The notes under the pieces were generated by a model. It made no database searches, was not told the origin of the DNA, and was given only the letters and a program-made list of their open reading frames with translations. From Lunularia cruciata (Eukaryota; Streptophyta; Marchantiopsida; Lunulariales; Lunulariaceae), in the NCBI GenBank assembly GCA_948567375.1, contig OX419755.1, positions 47,869,001-47,933,000 on the forward strand: a DNA stretch of 64,000 nucleotides, given 5' to 3'. Numbering within the stretch: position 1 is the first letter of the stretch; each line of letters starts with the position of its first letter. The position numbers and the translations under genes are program-made. Of this stretch, positions 24,030 to 36,529 are shown one piece after another.

Positions 24030-27000
24030 AAAGACCTTCGGGTGACGCTAGCATCAAGGAATCCTCATGAACACCAAGATACATAAGGGAAAAAGAACAC
24101 AAACAACAAGCACCTTAGAAAATAATGAGAGTGCAATCTACTCCTGAACTTTGTGATAGAGGTAGTCCATTGATATGTTTGGTAAGTGTGGAGGGAGGAC
24201 CATAGCGTGCTTTGTGTGCCTAATACAACTGCTCATTAGCGGAGATCCAATGCCCAAACGTGTTGCATAGTGATTGATACGCATTGTCGGTAATAATTTG
24301 TGGGAAAGATAGCTAATGCAACTCTCGTCCGCATAGAACCTCAGATTGCATCCTTGAGGAGACCATCAAGATGGTGATGTAGGTACCCAAAAATCTCAAT
24401 CACTAGAGGGACAAAGGTATCCAAGGTGTGTAGTGGTCTTCCTTGCCCATAGAGGTAATTTTTGACGTTGCTTTCGCCTGCACAATTGTGCATGCAAAGG
24501 TCTATGGTTGTTAATGGTTTACCACCGCCACGTCCTGCAAGGTGCAATGGCCATCCGTGAAAGTAACAATATCCCCGCTTGCACTCTATGGATAGGTGGT
24601 CCTAATAGATCTAACCATCACTCAATTTGCATGTGTAGCTTGTAAGATTTGAGCAATTGTACCACAAATTGCATCATGGACTCTAGTGTGCTCCTTGCCT
24701 ACTACACATCATAAAAAGTGTATCCCTTGCATATCATATGAGGAGCCACATGCACACTAGTCTGGAATACCTATGAGAGTTGGATGTGGGAGACCCAACC
24801 TCTATCATAGGTTTGTGATAAACTCCTCAAAAATAAAGAGGAAATCATCAATCAAGGGTGAAACCTAGAGCTAGGCTTAGTAGCCTCTCCACTTCAAGAC
24901 AAGATCCTAGCTATGTCGGGTAAAGGCACGTCAATGCGGATGCTAGTAAGTGTCTGAGTGTGCATATGCTCATTGAGATTGATATGAGCTTCCTAGAGTT
25001 TAGGAAAACAAAGTCAATAAACTCAGGGAGGGAAGTGAGTGTAGGACCTTGCAATAAATCTTGAGCAAATTAAAGATATGGTTGGAAGGAGTAAGTGCTT
25101 TTATCCTTTAGTGTGATAGGTTCCAACAAAAAAGAATGGCATTCATGTATAAACACGTTTGCTAAATGAATGACCACTAGAATCCATGCTCCTATATATG
25201 CTATTAGTACTATAACCTCATGTTGTATGAGACCGCATCTGCCCATAATTATGGGGATAACTGTTTGTTGCCTACACCACTCATTTTATATTTGTGTGAG
25301 CATTTATGGCCCTAAGAGAATGGAAAAAGTATGCAAATAATACTATCAAACATCTGCAAATGTGGCAACAGTGCTTCTATAGGCTAAAAATTCTGTTCTA
25401 AATATGAAGCCCTAGGTAGGTAGCACCAAGTAAGAATGGAATAGTCCACTTGAGTATGCTCCAACTTGGGAAAGATGTGAGTATGGTTTATAGCCTGTAC
25501 TAAGGTATCTAATATGAACATACTACAAAAGTCCTATCGCAAAGGAGAGTCCAAAACTCACAAACCAACTCTAGAAAATTGGAAACCTGGTGGGAAGTTA
25601 GAGGGAGTGAGGATAATGTGTGGGCTCCATACATTGCATTTACAAGCTAAAACTTGTAAACCCAAGGTCCCTAAGCTGAGTGTGAAAGCAAACACTACTC
25701 TAACTACATCTTTTAAAAGGCCCAAAATATGAGTGTCATCCAAGATGGATATGAAAAGACAAGACAAGAATTTTATTACCACATATAGTAAAGTCATGCA
25801 ATGCATTATGACATTATGTTTGCATTATGCAATGCACACAACAAGGGGATCCCTCAAGGGATCCTCTTTTTGTGTGCCCTTAGGTGATGTCAACTATAAG
25901 AGCTCTCTTGTGGCAGTACGGTGGCTATGCAATAGATGTGTCTTACTGTCATAGAAAGTACAACAAATGGGATCAAGGAGTGGATCTGATCAATAGCTGA
26001 GCAAAGAGCACAAAACAACATTGGATGAGAGATAGTATTGAAGGCATTCGAGGAATGAACTTGGACCACCACCCAATCTAGATGATTGTCCAAGGATGCT
26101 TGAATGCTTGTAATAATTGGCTTGCATCCCCTTGAAGTAGCCATAACAAACTGATAAGAGACAAGACTGAAGAAAAAATTACCACAATTGTAAGCAAATA
26201 GTGCAAAAAAACCTCCCCAAAGGCAATGGAGCAGATATCTAAGGTCTCATTTGCAAGAGTAAGGAGATTAGAAGCTCCAAAAAGCCGAGCTTCTCCAAGG
26301 GGCACATGATCAGAGGCCATGCATTGGCAAAAAGCAAAGAGAAGAAGAAAACATATATCTTGAGGAGAAGCAATCTCGTAGGTGCTCAAAACTTAGCCCT
26401 TATGACCCACCCATTGAGAAATATGGAGATTGGAGTAGAGAATGTGCAAAGTAGGACTCTATCAACTATAACTCCTCATCTGGCAGATAATCATGGAGGA
26501 CCAAAGGAAGGTCCTACTAGCGGAAGGATGTAGGGCCAATAAAGTGTTAGAGGAGAAGAGCACTGGCTGGGAGGGTGAGAGTACTTAGGCTGCACACTTG
26601 TACTCCCCTACCTAACCTAGCATCAAGAAGGGATAGAGCAATAGTGGAGTAAGGAGCTATGGAGACTATGCAATTTTCATGGTTGCAACTTAGGCCCTAA
26701 TGGTGTACTCCTCTTGGAGTGCTGCACAATATCCTCTTAAGAACCTATGAATCCTAGAAGTAGTCTCTTGATGTTGAAAAACACCTCCATGTGCTCGAAG
26801 GAATAATGTTCATTGGGGAAAAAGGTCCAATAATATCAAGGTGGAGATATCTCTCCCGTGGTAATCAACCAAAATAGCACAAAGCAAGAGGGAGAGTGTG
26901 GATCCAATGGGAGGACGTGAAGGCATAAGGATCTTAGTATACATCCGGGTCGCAGAAAACATGGTAGGAATGCTTGGATCGGATCTAAACAATGTAACCA

Positions 27001-27400
27001 AGTGTATGAGTCGGGAGAAGCCCATAGAAATACTTCTAGCCATCACACGCATACACAAACAATGAGAATTTCCTCTATGCTATACTAAGCTAATCCCTAC
27101 CCAAGAGCAATTGGGACAAGAATATGTAGGATGTTGATGGTGTGGGATATAAGGATGTGTTGAGGCCCAAGTGGAGGAGAATGATCTTGTGCGGGTAGTA
27201 GGGGAGGGTGGGAGGAGGAAGGAGTGTGTGGGATGACCATGACATGAGGATGGGGGATAGGGGGACAAATGGTAAGGCATCCTCCATAAGAGATTCCACA
27301 TGTAAAATGCTCTATTGGTATAGGAGGAGGACATGACTTGGGATCAACGCGAAGCCATATGGATAACCTCAACAACTATGGGTGAAAAAGGAGACGGAAA
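24030..27400 (-). pseudogene. Decayed LINE-like reverse transcriptase
   Basis: Minus-strand translation in shifting frames gives the RT palm region: HLDWVVVQVHSSNAFNTISH (about 26,075-26,015), then LIPFV, then GTQKEDPLRDPL (about 25,880-25,845), corresponding to the GTRQGDPLG-type motif of non-LTR-type plant RTs. A conserved-looking downstream piece (LTTIDLCMHN...LDTFVPLVIEIFGYLHHHLD) lies at 24,547-24,341. The metal-binding Asp expected before xxNAFN is His, and stops and frameshifts are frequent, so the copy is dead. Element ends were not identified. Confidence 0.55.
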
Positions 27401-27409
27401 GGTCTACTC

Positions 27410-28680
27410 CTTGTTTGCATATATGGAGTATGGGATGCTAGATGAGGAGTGTCGCCTAAGCTAGTCCCTCTATGGCACTATGAGTGAAATGGAAACATCA
27501 TGAGGTAAGCTATTGAAAAGTAATACACCCCCAAGAGTCCGAACACAATGCAATGATTCTAATGCGTCACTTTTATGAGTTTGGCCGTGCAGAAATTCCA
27601 GTCATGCCCTGTTCAATCAAGCTCTTCTAAGCTACTATTATTTCACACAAACCTGCGTACTTAGTGTAAACGACATAACCCGGACATTGATTCTGCTCCT
27701 TGGCTCAAATGGAATGTAGATTTAATTCACATAATTAGTACTCTGCTATACATTCAATATAACTGCAACTGCTCCTTTTCAATTGTCTTTACTTCTCTTT
27801 GACCGAATTGGGAAAGATTATTTTTTCTTAATGAAGTTTCGTAGATTTGGTCGGGAAGTGAATGGAGAGCTGTTCACAGTTTGCTACGGGAACAGAAGAT
27901 ATCGCCACAAACTTAGATGAAAAGTTGCTCTTGAACATGAATTAATTTTTGTGAAGAACGGAAGGGTCTTTGCAGTGCAAATCGGTCTAAATACTTGTTC
28001 GCAGAAAGGATCATGTACACAAATTGTTGTTAAGGTTTTTCACATGAAAGGTGTATTATATTTTTTTTTGTTCACAAGTGGGTAACAAGAAGATGCGGTA
28101 CATTTCGGAATTGTACTTACCGAGAGTATAATATATTAACAAGTACAACATAATTTCAGAAAATAATTTGGGAACCAACATAGTATGGGAATTTCTGATT
28201 TTATTTCGAATTTCAGCTCACCTCGCATCATCTAATGGCAACACTTACAACTTTCGAAATGATGAGAAGTCCTGAATCTATTTCCTCATAATGCTACAGA
28301 TAAATGCAATTCTGGTCGAGAAGGCAGCAATTGCTCTAACTGACGCGAAACAGCAATATCAGGAGATTTCTCTACCATCCAACCGACTTCTCGTCAAACC
28401 AAAACTTGTCTTCAAAGTAATCAGGTCCACCCACTATTCATTTGAGTAAGTAAATTACATGCATACATTCCAAACCACGTTCTGACGATATCTGTCCAAT
28501 GCAATGCGAGTAAATAAGTTTTTATCAGGAGTGAACCCGACGCTAAGACAGTATTTGGCTTGAAAAATAAACGAAACGAACATTGCTGGTATATGTACTG
28601 ACGTAGTTCCATATCCATTTATACATTTGGTACAAGTAGCGTGAAGATAAAGGATCCTCAGTATGCTACCTCAGTATGCT
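27410..28680. other. Intergenic, downstream of the ascorbate gene
   Basis: AT-rich, without ORFs of interest. The minus-strand GDP-L-galactose phosphorylase 3' UTR probably occupies the part next to 28,685. Confidence 0.45.
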
Positions 28681-28684
28681 ACCT

Positions 28685-31496
28685 TCATACAACACATTCG
28701 TCGCAGAGATTCTGGAAGCCTGAGGCAAACTTGTAACTTTTGGCCTTCACAGCCCGATATACAGCGTCTATACAGATTTGTTTGACTTCCTCAAATCTCT
28801 CCTCGGAGAGAGAGACTTCTGCCAACAACTTCTTGGCATACTCCTCAGTGGCCATGTCATAATCTTCACGACGTTTCAGCACAATATGACCACTTATTTC
28901 CCACACTGCAGGATTCACCTGCGTGTCAAGAATTGCTTGTTCCACTTCACCACGAGCTTGTTTCTCCGCGTAACACTGCATCAGGCATCCTATGTCAGAC
29001 ACATGCATTCAATAAACGAAACAACTAAAGAATCTATTCTTTAGTTGTTTACGAGTCATAGACCAGACGCCGTCCGCAGAACGGAGGACCAAGACCTACT
29101 TGTGTTACAGATCTTCTCTACTTCGATATACTATACGAATCTGCTGAAAATGACTGGCCTTTACAGTAGTACTTTGACGACGCAACTCAACATCAAACAA
29201 AAACGTTGTGTGCGAATATCGTCCAGTTGGAATTACAAAAATCACCTGAGGGATAAGGAAGATACGTGCTCCGCAGTCTGCGATGAGGACGTTGAAAGGA
29301 GTGTTCTCATTCTGCAGACGTATGCAGGCATTCGCCACCACGTTGGCAAGTTCTTGCAGACTTTCCCCGACATCATATACAATAATTCTCACAGGATAGT
29401 CGACCAGCTCTGAAATTTTGCAGCCACCTTTCTTGCGGGTTTGATAGATTCTCGATGTGTTGGCACGTTCCATAGGAAACGGTACATGCAGGTAGTATGC
29501 CTGCATACCCATCGGAGATTTAATATTACTAAATATCTTCTCCATGGGAACCGGTACATTTTTCAGCGATGCAAACGTTGACATTCAGACACCTATCTGA
29601 TACTCTCCACTGATTTAATTTCAAAAAATTGCTGGCTTCTCTCTCACCTGAAAGTGGAGATGGTTGACGGTGGCAAACGCCCCTAGACTGTTGTAACCAA
29701 TGCGGAAATAAGGATTGTTCATTTCAACCGCCATATGCAGAGCGGAAAGGAAAGTATCCGCGTCAATGCGCTGGGGAATCTGAGATCTCACACGAGGCAC
29801 AAGAAGGACGTGGCCCCATTCGATTGGACTGACCTGTATTCAGAGAAGACACATGTTAATGGCCGTCAAAGGTATGCTAAAGGGTAACAAAAGAAAGATT
29901 TCGGCCGACTAGAATTTCCAAACGAAGTTCCAAGCATAGAACTACTTTTGCAGCTGAAATACTTCTACGAGGCAATACACGACAAACGAGCGACGACCCT
30001 AAATTCCTGAACAGTTCTGCTAAGTTTTCCTCCTAGACAGATAAGGGCATCAAATCAGCCTAACTTACGTTAATGACAACCACATTGGGACTTTCTCCTA
30101 CAAGAGCTTGCTCTGAATACTCGCTGCAGTGATCACTACTCTTGTCGAAAGCAAAAAGAAGCTCTTGCTCGTCTACTTTCGTGAAGTTGAACTTCTTCGC
30201 ATCGTAAGGCTGGAGAACCTGGTCAACACGGAATTCTGTAGGCCGCTTTTTCAGATGGCGTCCTTCGTTGAGTTGTGCAATGAACCCCCACTCACCTGGC
30301 AAAATCTGGTTTAACACAACAGTTCCACGACTTCAAATTAGGTGAGCCACAATAGGTGAGTAGTGAAGGAGTTCCAATAAGCAAATACCACGAAAGTACG
30401 GTAGGCCATAGCATTATGCCAGGAATATGATAAGGGCGGAAACTTCCTCTATGCTCTTCCGATGAGGCAAAACATCGGAAGAGCATACTTAGCTCTCCTC
30501 GGGAAGAGTATCCTCCTCGCAGGCAATCGGAATAAGATTTTGCGACAAGCATATGAAATTTGACACGACGTGCGGATGGTGCCCACCCCTTTACTTCACT
30601 AGAAGCAAAGCCGTAAACTACTGCTAAGCTGACGCCCTTGACAAAGTTCGACCAAATACCTTGGTTTCACAGGCAGTGACGTCATAACGGAAAAGCCCCT
30701 TCTCCATACGATCTTCCCACTGCAGAGACAACGAGTGACATAGAAGGTTTAAGACCCCGATGCTGAGCTTCAACAATGAAAACGGAAAGAGCTCATTTTC
30801 GTGGCTCTAAAAAGCTACGAACCAAAGTATAGTTTGCTTAATCTGAGATAAATAAACCGAAGGCGCGTGAATCCTACGGGAATGACAAAGATAACAACAG
30901 CAGACTCTCCGCGAACTCTTTATCCTCCAGTAGCAACACAAGGTCAACAGAAATACCATACCTCCGCAAGAAGCAATGAATCAAGAAATGTGTCATCTTC
31001 TCCCGGAGTGTTCGAATCTGGAATGGCGTCAAGGCCTAGAGCATTTTCAACAGCAATTACCTTGGTCGTATCACGTCTGCCATAGCAGTAAAGTGGAAGA
31101 CTGGCTCCTGTTGGCAAAGAAGATAAAACTTTTGAGTATCTCACATGTCAGTAGGCCTAGTTCATCCTCCGCACAACAATCCATAGTAGGCGTAAAATGT
31201 GCGGCCAATAAATCGGTGACAGACTGGCATTACTACTAACCTTCGCAACTAATTAACTCCTGAAACAAGTACTGGTCAGTACTACCACAAGAAAGCAACT
31301 TAACCAGAAGCCTCAGTTCTCACATTAGAGCCAAAACATACTACAGTACGAGCTTGCCCACGTCTCTTGGCCGCTATTCTCGGACAAACCTATTGAAGAA
31401 GCAGACGGAAAGGAACATACCCGGCGGGCTGGAATCTGCAGCTCCAGACACCTGATTGATGGACACAACAGTTGGCACCCTCCGGATGGTCAACAT
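28685..31496 (-). CDS. VTC2: GDP-L-galactose phosphorylase (ascorbate biosynthesis)
   Basis: Converts GDP-L-galactose and phosphate to L-galactose 1-phosphate, the committed step of plant ascorbate synthesis. Seven exons join in frame with GT-AG borders: 31496-31421, 31107-30962, 30719-30660, 30305-30069, 29833-29648, 29500-29246, 28975-28685; 416 residues, normal for the family. The start MLTIRRVPTVVS matches the family N-terminus. Landmarks are WEDRMEKGLFRYDVTACETK (75-94), GFIAQLNEGRHLKKRPTEFR (exon 4), the HIT-type catalytic site GAFATVNHLHFQ ending exon 5 (about residue 235), ISELVDYPVR (exon 6) and NPAVWEISGHIVLKR (exon 7). All key residues are present, so it should be functional. Translation is probably controlled by the ACG-initiated upstream frame. 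Confidence 0.95.
29019..29050. repeat. 15-bp perfect inverted repeat in VTC2 intron 6
   Basis: aaacaactaaagaat (29,019-29,033) pairs with attctttagttgttt (29,036-29,050), separated by only two bases, so it is closer to a palindrome or cruciform than a miRNA-type stem. Confidence 0.9.
30450..30487. repeat. 15-bp perfect hairpin in VTC2 intron 3
   Basis: tatgctcttccgatg (30,450-30,464) pairs perfectly with catcggaagagcata (30,473-30,487) across an 8-nt loop. Confidence 0.9.
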
Positions 31497-31728
31497 GGCG
31501 GTGTCCGAAGTAACCACAATCTTGAGGAGACTCAAGAAAGTGGTCGAACGGGGGGTAGCGACCGCCGCCTGCTAAGTAGGTTAGATCTGAGGGTCGCCCG
31601 CCCTCCGACGGGGTGGCCCCCCGGCCTCCGTGCAACGATGGAGAGCCCAAGAAACTTACAGAACCTTGTCCTGAAATTTTCTGAAAATTATGCTTCTCAC
31701 GAACACGGAAGGAATTTACAACTGCCGT
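31421..31728 (-). promoter_or_regulatory. ACG-initiated upstream ORF overlapping the VTC2 start
   Basis: On the minus strand a frame with no ATG is open from ACG 31,728 (context atcACGG, A at -3 and G at +4) through the unusually GC-rich leader. It passes the main ATG (31,496) in another frame and, if exon 1 is spliced, ends at a TGA near 31,071 in exon 2; unspliced it ends at 31,390. The peptide includes GSPSLHGGRG and SDLTYLAGGGRYPPFDHFL. Plant VTC2 genes are known to carry a conserved upstream ORF starting at ACG that represses translation when ascorbate is high; position, start codon and lack of ATG fit. A GTAAGT inside it could also act as a donor. Confidence 0.7.
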
Positions 31729-34000
31729 GATGACCCCACTTTGAACTCCAGAATGTTAACAGCAGCCCCGCAGCGCCCGGACAACGACTGCTCTAACTTG
31801 GCCAGTGCTTTCCGTGACTCAAAACTTGTTGAATTCTTATTCGGCTGAAAACAACTGTTGTCGGTGTTGAGCTTCTTCTGCAGCCTCACGTTCCCTGATC
31901 CGCTGCTGTGGTGCTCAGTCCCGGAAAACTTGAGCTAATCCTTGAAGATTTCCAATCAAGCTCAATGCTTGGACAGAGGAGGTCTTTCCTGATCGACAGA
32001 TGGACACACAAACACACACACATACACACACACCCCACCTTCCTTCTTCGTAGAAACCGCAACGTGTGAACAAAGACGGCGAATCGAATTGGTGTTGATG
32101 AACTCGACTCAACAACTCCTAATCGCGAAGAAGACTACAACCGAACGCTAGGGACCGAACGAATGTCTCCTTTCACACAAACCTCCTCGGTGCGCTCTAA
32201 ACTGCAGATTTGAGAACAAAATGGAACACGACAGAACACCGCACATGCGACGGCCACTTCCGAGCCTTCTATTTCCTGACTGCTGATATGCCGTCGTCAA
32301 TGTTCTTGCAAGCAACTGTCACAGACTCGGAGACAAACACGATAGAGAGTGAAGAATGAATGAGGTCGTGAAACTGATGTTGATGGAGTGCCGCTTCCTT
32401 TTATGGTGTGGGTCTTCAGCTTCCCACGAAACTACTGAACTTGGCTTTGATGTCCTAAACCAAGAGTTGGCAGTCACCTCCGCAGATACAATTACGTAGG
32501 AGCGGTACCGGAGTAGTACCACCACAGCATATTCGGCGGTTAAAATGGTAGACCCACGGGGCTTTGGCTGCCCATTCACAGGAACATCGACGTGGCCCTC
32601 AATGCCAATGCGACTAACCGGACCATATAGACAGTGGTCCTTTATCGCTCCACTCAGACGAATTAGAAGCAGCTGTTTGTCCACCGCGGCCAACCTGTGT
32701 GGATTGAGGACCTGAGTGGTCGGAATGTAGTATGACATCTGGCAAATTTGGGCTACGGTAGCGTCGATGTCAGCCACACTATTCGTAACGAATAACTGTG
32801 TCTAGATACCCCTTGCCTTGATCATAGGGACGACGAAACCTGAAAACCGCCCCTTCATCTTGGCCATAAAATTTTCAATCCCCACAAAAATTCAATGGTT
32901 CGTTGGTCTTCCCACATCCTTCTTATCTCACAAAACATGGAGATCTTGTCCACTTACCCCACGTCTTAGTGGAAATTGAAGGATGGCATGGTATGTACAG
33001 TCAGGACTCTAGCAGTCCTGCACTTCTGTGGAGCGTGTAGATCTTTTGGACTTTGCGTGGAAGGACGTGGGGAATTCCTTCGACGGATTAAGGACAGCCA
33101 ACCAAGTTCACCATTCGTGGGTGCAAACGGCTCCGCCACATGGACAAATGACATTGCCAGTAGAGAGGAGAAATCCTCACGTTTTATATATGATAGGAGA
33201 TTGTATTGGGGAGGACATTAGGACCGGTGCTGTGGAGCCAAACCGTTAGTAAAGGACCTCGAAATAGGGACACCACCTTGTCCACTTGGAAAGGACTCTT
33301 CTTTGCAAACCTGCTTCCTGCATTCGTGTTTTCTACGCGGTCGCCTTTTTCCTTCCTGCATTCCAGATTCCACAAATCCGCAAGGGTAGTCGGAATGAAG
33401 GAACGACAAGTTGTTGCTTTGAGAGACTTGAGGAGCGAAGGAACTCATGCCAGGTGTGGTCTTTAGGCGGCGGTGGTTTTCGTCGACGTTGCCATCGTTA
33501 CTTCGTTGACGTCTACAGCTTCCATGTCACAGAGAAAGTGTTTCATGGATTCCTTTATCCGATTTCTATGGTGAGCAAATCAGCAGTTATCACGCAGCTT
33601 GGGTATTGCGTTCGAACGAGGCCATTCTCTTGCTTGGTTAGACTTGGAATGCTCTATCTGGGTTAATATCATATCACAACAACGATGGGAGGCTACACCA
33701 AACTCGGATTTAGTCTTGGTAAATCGATACAACTTAGAATTTTTGGTTAAAGATTTCAATTTAATGACCTCAAAACACGAGTTATAGAACATTCCGCGAA
33801 GGATGAAGACGGAGTACTCTAACTTTCGAGCTTTAGAGAAAGAGCTATGATATGGTCTGTCCGGACTAATTAGGTGGTTGGTGTACTCACACATTCTTTC
33901 TTTGAACTACATATGGCAACCACTTTCACAAAGTGTTAACATTTTACTAGATTAGGGAAGAAAGTGTCGTGCTTATATACATAGCTATACATTATACATT
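31729..34000. other. VTC2 leader/promoter side and intergenic DNA
   Basis: Holds a CA/GT microsatellite at about 31,998-32,035. A minus-strand reading frame of 152 codons (32,777-32,319) is open but begins with GTG, has no upstream ATG in frame and no recognised domain. A fragment at 33,320-33,357 (gtgttttctacgcggtcgcc) matches 15,262-15,285. No gene is supported. Confidence 0.45.
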
Positions 34001-34002
34001 GT

Positions 34003-34042
34003 TGTCAACATCACACACTATAGAAGCACAACTCACACATAA
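34003..34042. repeat. Left copy of 40-bp direct repeat flanking the Harbinger element
   Basis: tgtcaacatcacacactata...cacataa here matches 43,364-43,403 at 38 of 40 positions; a third copy lies at 43,921-43,959. Confidence 0.85.
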
Positions 34043-34398
34043 TAGGGGGTTTCAGAAATAGTTTTACGAAGTTTCTAAACTTTTCATATAGATTGTTACA
34101 AAGCGTTGACTAAATGGGTACGGTGTGTGACCGGGAGGTAGAAATGGTAATGTTACGGAGTTGGGGCCAAGTTCTTTATTACACTCCATATGAGGTGGTT
34201 CGTAGAAAATAAGGGATAAGGAATTTTCCGTTATCACTCCGTATTGATTGCACATTAGGGTTAATTAAGTTTTTGTTTAGGGTTAGAGTGAAAGTGACGG
34301 CAACCAAAAGGAGCATCCGGGGCATTCGGGGCATCCGGGGATGTTTGAGAACACCCATGGAAATGAAATGACGAGCGGCAACTGGGCAAATTTTTACT

Positions 34399-34655
34399 GA
34401 GGAAGATTGGAGGGAGCATGAGTGGAAAGATTTGAGGGCATGCAAAAATTGACCACTGATGAAGATTTGAGAGACCATAGCACCGAGGAAGATTGGAGGG
34501 AGCATGAGTGGAAAGATTTGAGGGCATGCAAAAATTGACCACTGATGAAGATTTGAGAGACCATAGCATCGAGGAAGATTGGAGGGAGCATGAGTGGAAA
34601 GATTTTAGTGCCTGCAAAAATTGACCACCCCATGAAGATTTGAGAGACCCATAGC
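34399..34655. repeat. 86-bp tandem repeat in the Harbinger left arm
   Basis: ggaagattggagggagcatg recurs at 34,401, 34,487 and 34,573, an exact 86-bp period; the third copy decays after about 34,640. It lies between the left TIR and the transposase. Such subterminal repeats often bind transposase, but that is only a suggestion here. Confidence 0.9.
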
Positions 34656-35197
34656 CAAAGGTGGAATGGGGAGTGAATTTGTTTGGAGTGGGAAGATTTG
34701 AGTGCGAGCCGGTGAGAAGGTTACAGTGAGGAGTGATTTGTTTGAAGTGTTACTCTCGATTTCATTATTTTGAAAAATTGTCTTTTGTACGAGTATGAAA
34801 TGTATACCTTTCGTCCCCTTGAGTAATGAAATGAAATTCATGAATTTGTTTTCTTGTTACAAAATGAAATTGATGAGATTGTTTTTTTGCGCACAGAGAT
34901 GTCCGTTTGCTGAAATTTCTTAGGGAGAGGGAGATGCTCCTTTGCGGAGAAGAGAGATGCCCTTTGCGGAGAAGAGAGATCCCCTTTGTTGATAAGGAGT
35001 TATCAATGGTGATTAAAAATAGAGTTTTGTCATGCCGAGAGGGAGCACTCGTTTAGAACTAAGCAGAAATATTAGAAAATGTATTCAATAGATAATTTGG
35101 TTAGATTTGGAGATATCGCTACCAAGATTAAAAGATGAAGACGAGGAATTAAGAGGAGGTTTAGATATGCTAGAATGTTTTATTAGTGGATGGGAGT

Positions 35198-36227
35198 ATG
35201 CACATACTCATCAATACTTTGGAACCCCGTGTTACTTACCCTCGTAGTAGAGAGTTTGTGAAGGAGTATTTTAGAAATCTAGATACTAAGGCCTTTCGCC
35301 AGCTTATTAGAATGGATGAGGATTATTTTTCAACATTAGTTGATTTGATTAAGACTCACCCGATTTTTGAGAAAAGGTACCGAAGAGAGCAAACACCCGT
35401 GTGGATCCAAGTTGCCCTAGCATTGGATAGATTTGGGCATCACGGCAATGGAGCTTGTGTTGCACGGGGTTTAAATATTTGGGGCATTAGTGCTGGTTCA
35501 ACAATTGCTTTTACTGATAGAGTTATGATAGCCATATTAGATGTGATGAAGAGTCAAGTTGCTTGGCCCAAACTCGAGGAGAGGAAAAGGATATCCACTA
35601 TTTTTGCACTGAAAGGTTTTCCTGGTTGTGTTGGTTTGGTAGATGGAACATTGTTTCCTCTTGCAGCCCAACCAACTGTGGACAGGGAAATATATTTCAG
35701 CCGCAAGGGTTCATATTCTATAAATGGCCAAGTTATTTGTGATGATAAAAGGAAAGTTATACATTTTTCCGGAGGTATGGTTTATGTTATGTGTTATTTT
35801 GTTATGTATTTTGCAATGCATTGGTGATCCTGTTTGTTTAGTTTACTAAAAGTATGGCCTTTTTTTATTTGCAGGAATGCCAGGGTCATGTCATGATATG
35901 ACTTGTTTGAAAAAATTGTCACTATGGAATGATTTGAACCGAAGAGGGAGGTGTCGCACTTTTGAGGCAAAGGAGTACCTTTTAGGTGATTTGGGTTATG
36001 TACCCATGCATCACCTAGTACCCGCTTTCAAGCAGGCTTGCTTAGAAGACAAGCAAGAGTTCAATAAATATCTAGCAAAGGCAAGAGTGATAAATGAGCA
36101 TTGTATAGGAGTATTGAAAGCTAGATGGCATTCTCTTCGTGAGCTAAGAGTGCAACTGAAAGACAATAGTAGAAATGCTTATTTGTTAAAGTGGGTATTG
36201 GTGTGTATTGTTTTACATAATTTTTAA
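35198..36227 (+). CDS. PIF/Harbinger transposase, DDE_Tnp_4
   Basis: Cuts and pastes the element. Exon 1 runs from ATG 35198 to 35774 and exon 2 from 35875 to 36227; the intron is GT-AG and splits HFSGG|MPGSCHD. About 309 residues. An N-terminal helix-turn-helix-like segment (RREQTPVWIQVALALDRFGH) precedes the catalytic triad: D in GLVDGTLF, D in LLGDLGYVP, E in NEHCIGVLKARW. Full-length relatives usually begin earlier and continue past LHNF, where this copy stops, so it may be truncated at either end. An in-frame TAG at 35,171 blocks upstream extension. All three acidic residues survive. Confidence 0.8.
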
Positions 36228-36529
36228 TCAATAGGTCTGCCCTTTGGTCAGAGGACGATGGCGGATTTACAGAGGAGACTCAAATAGATTCAGAAATGTC
36301 ATTTCAGTGTATAGAACTTGGTAGAGAAGAAAGTAGATCAAGGGTGATGTAACATTGCCTTGATTAGAACAATGATGATATACTCGATTGGTTGATTGAG
36401 ATTCCATATAATAAAAAATATATTCTCAGTATTCATCTCATATCTCATAGTCTCGTAACTTAGACCAAGAGTCTTTTTCTTAGACAATGAGTGTATCTTG
36501 ATGTAATATTGGGATAAGAACATCATGTG

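Noticed and set aside
32319-32777. 152-codon minus-strand ORF upstream of VTC2
   Set aside because: No ATG start, a stop shortly upstream, no recognised family; more likely leader or promoter DNA.
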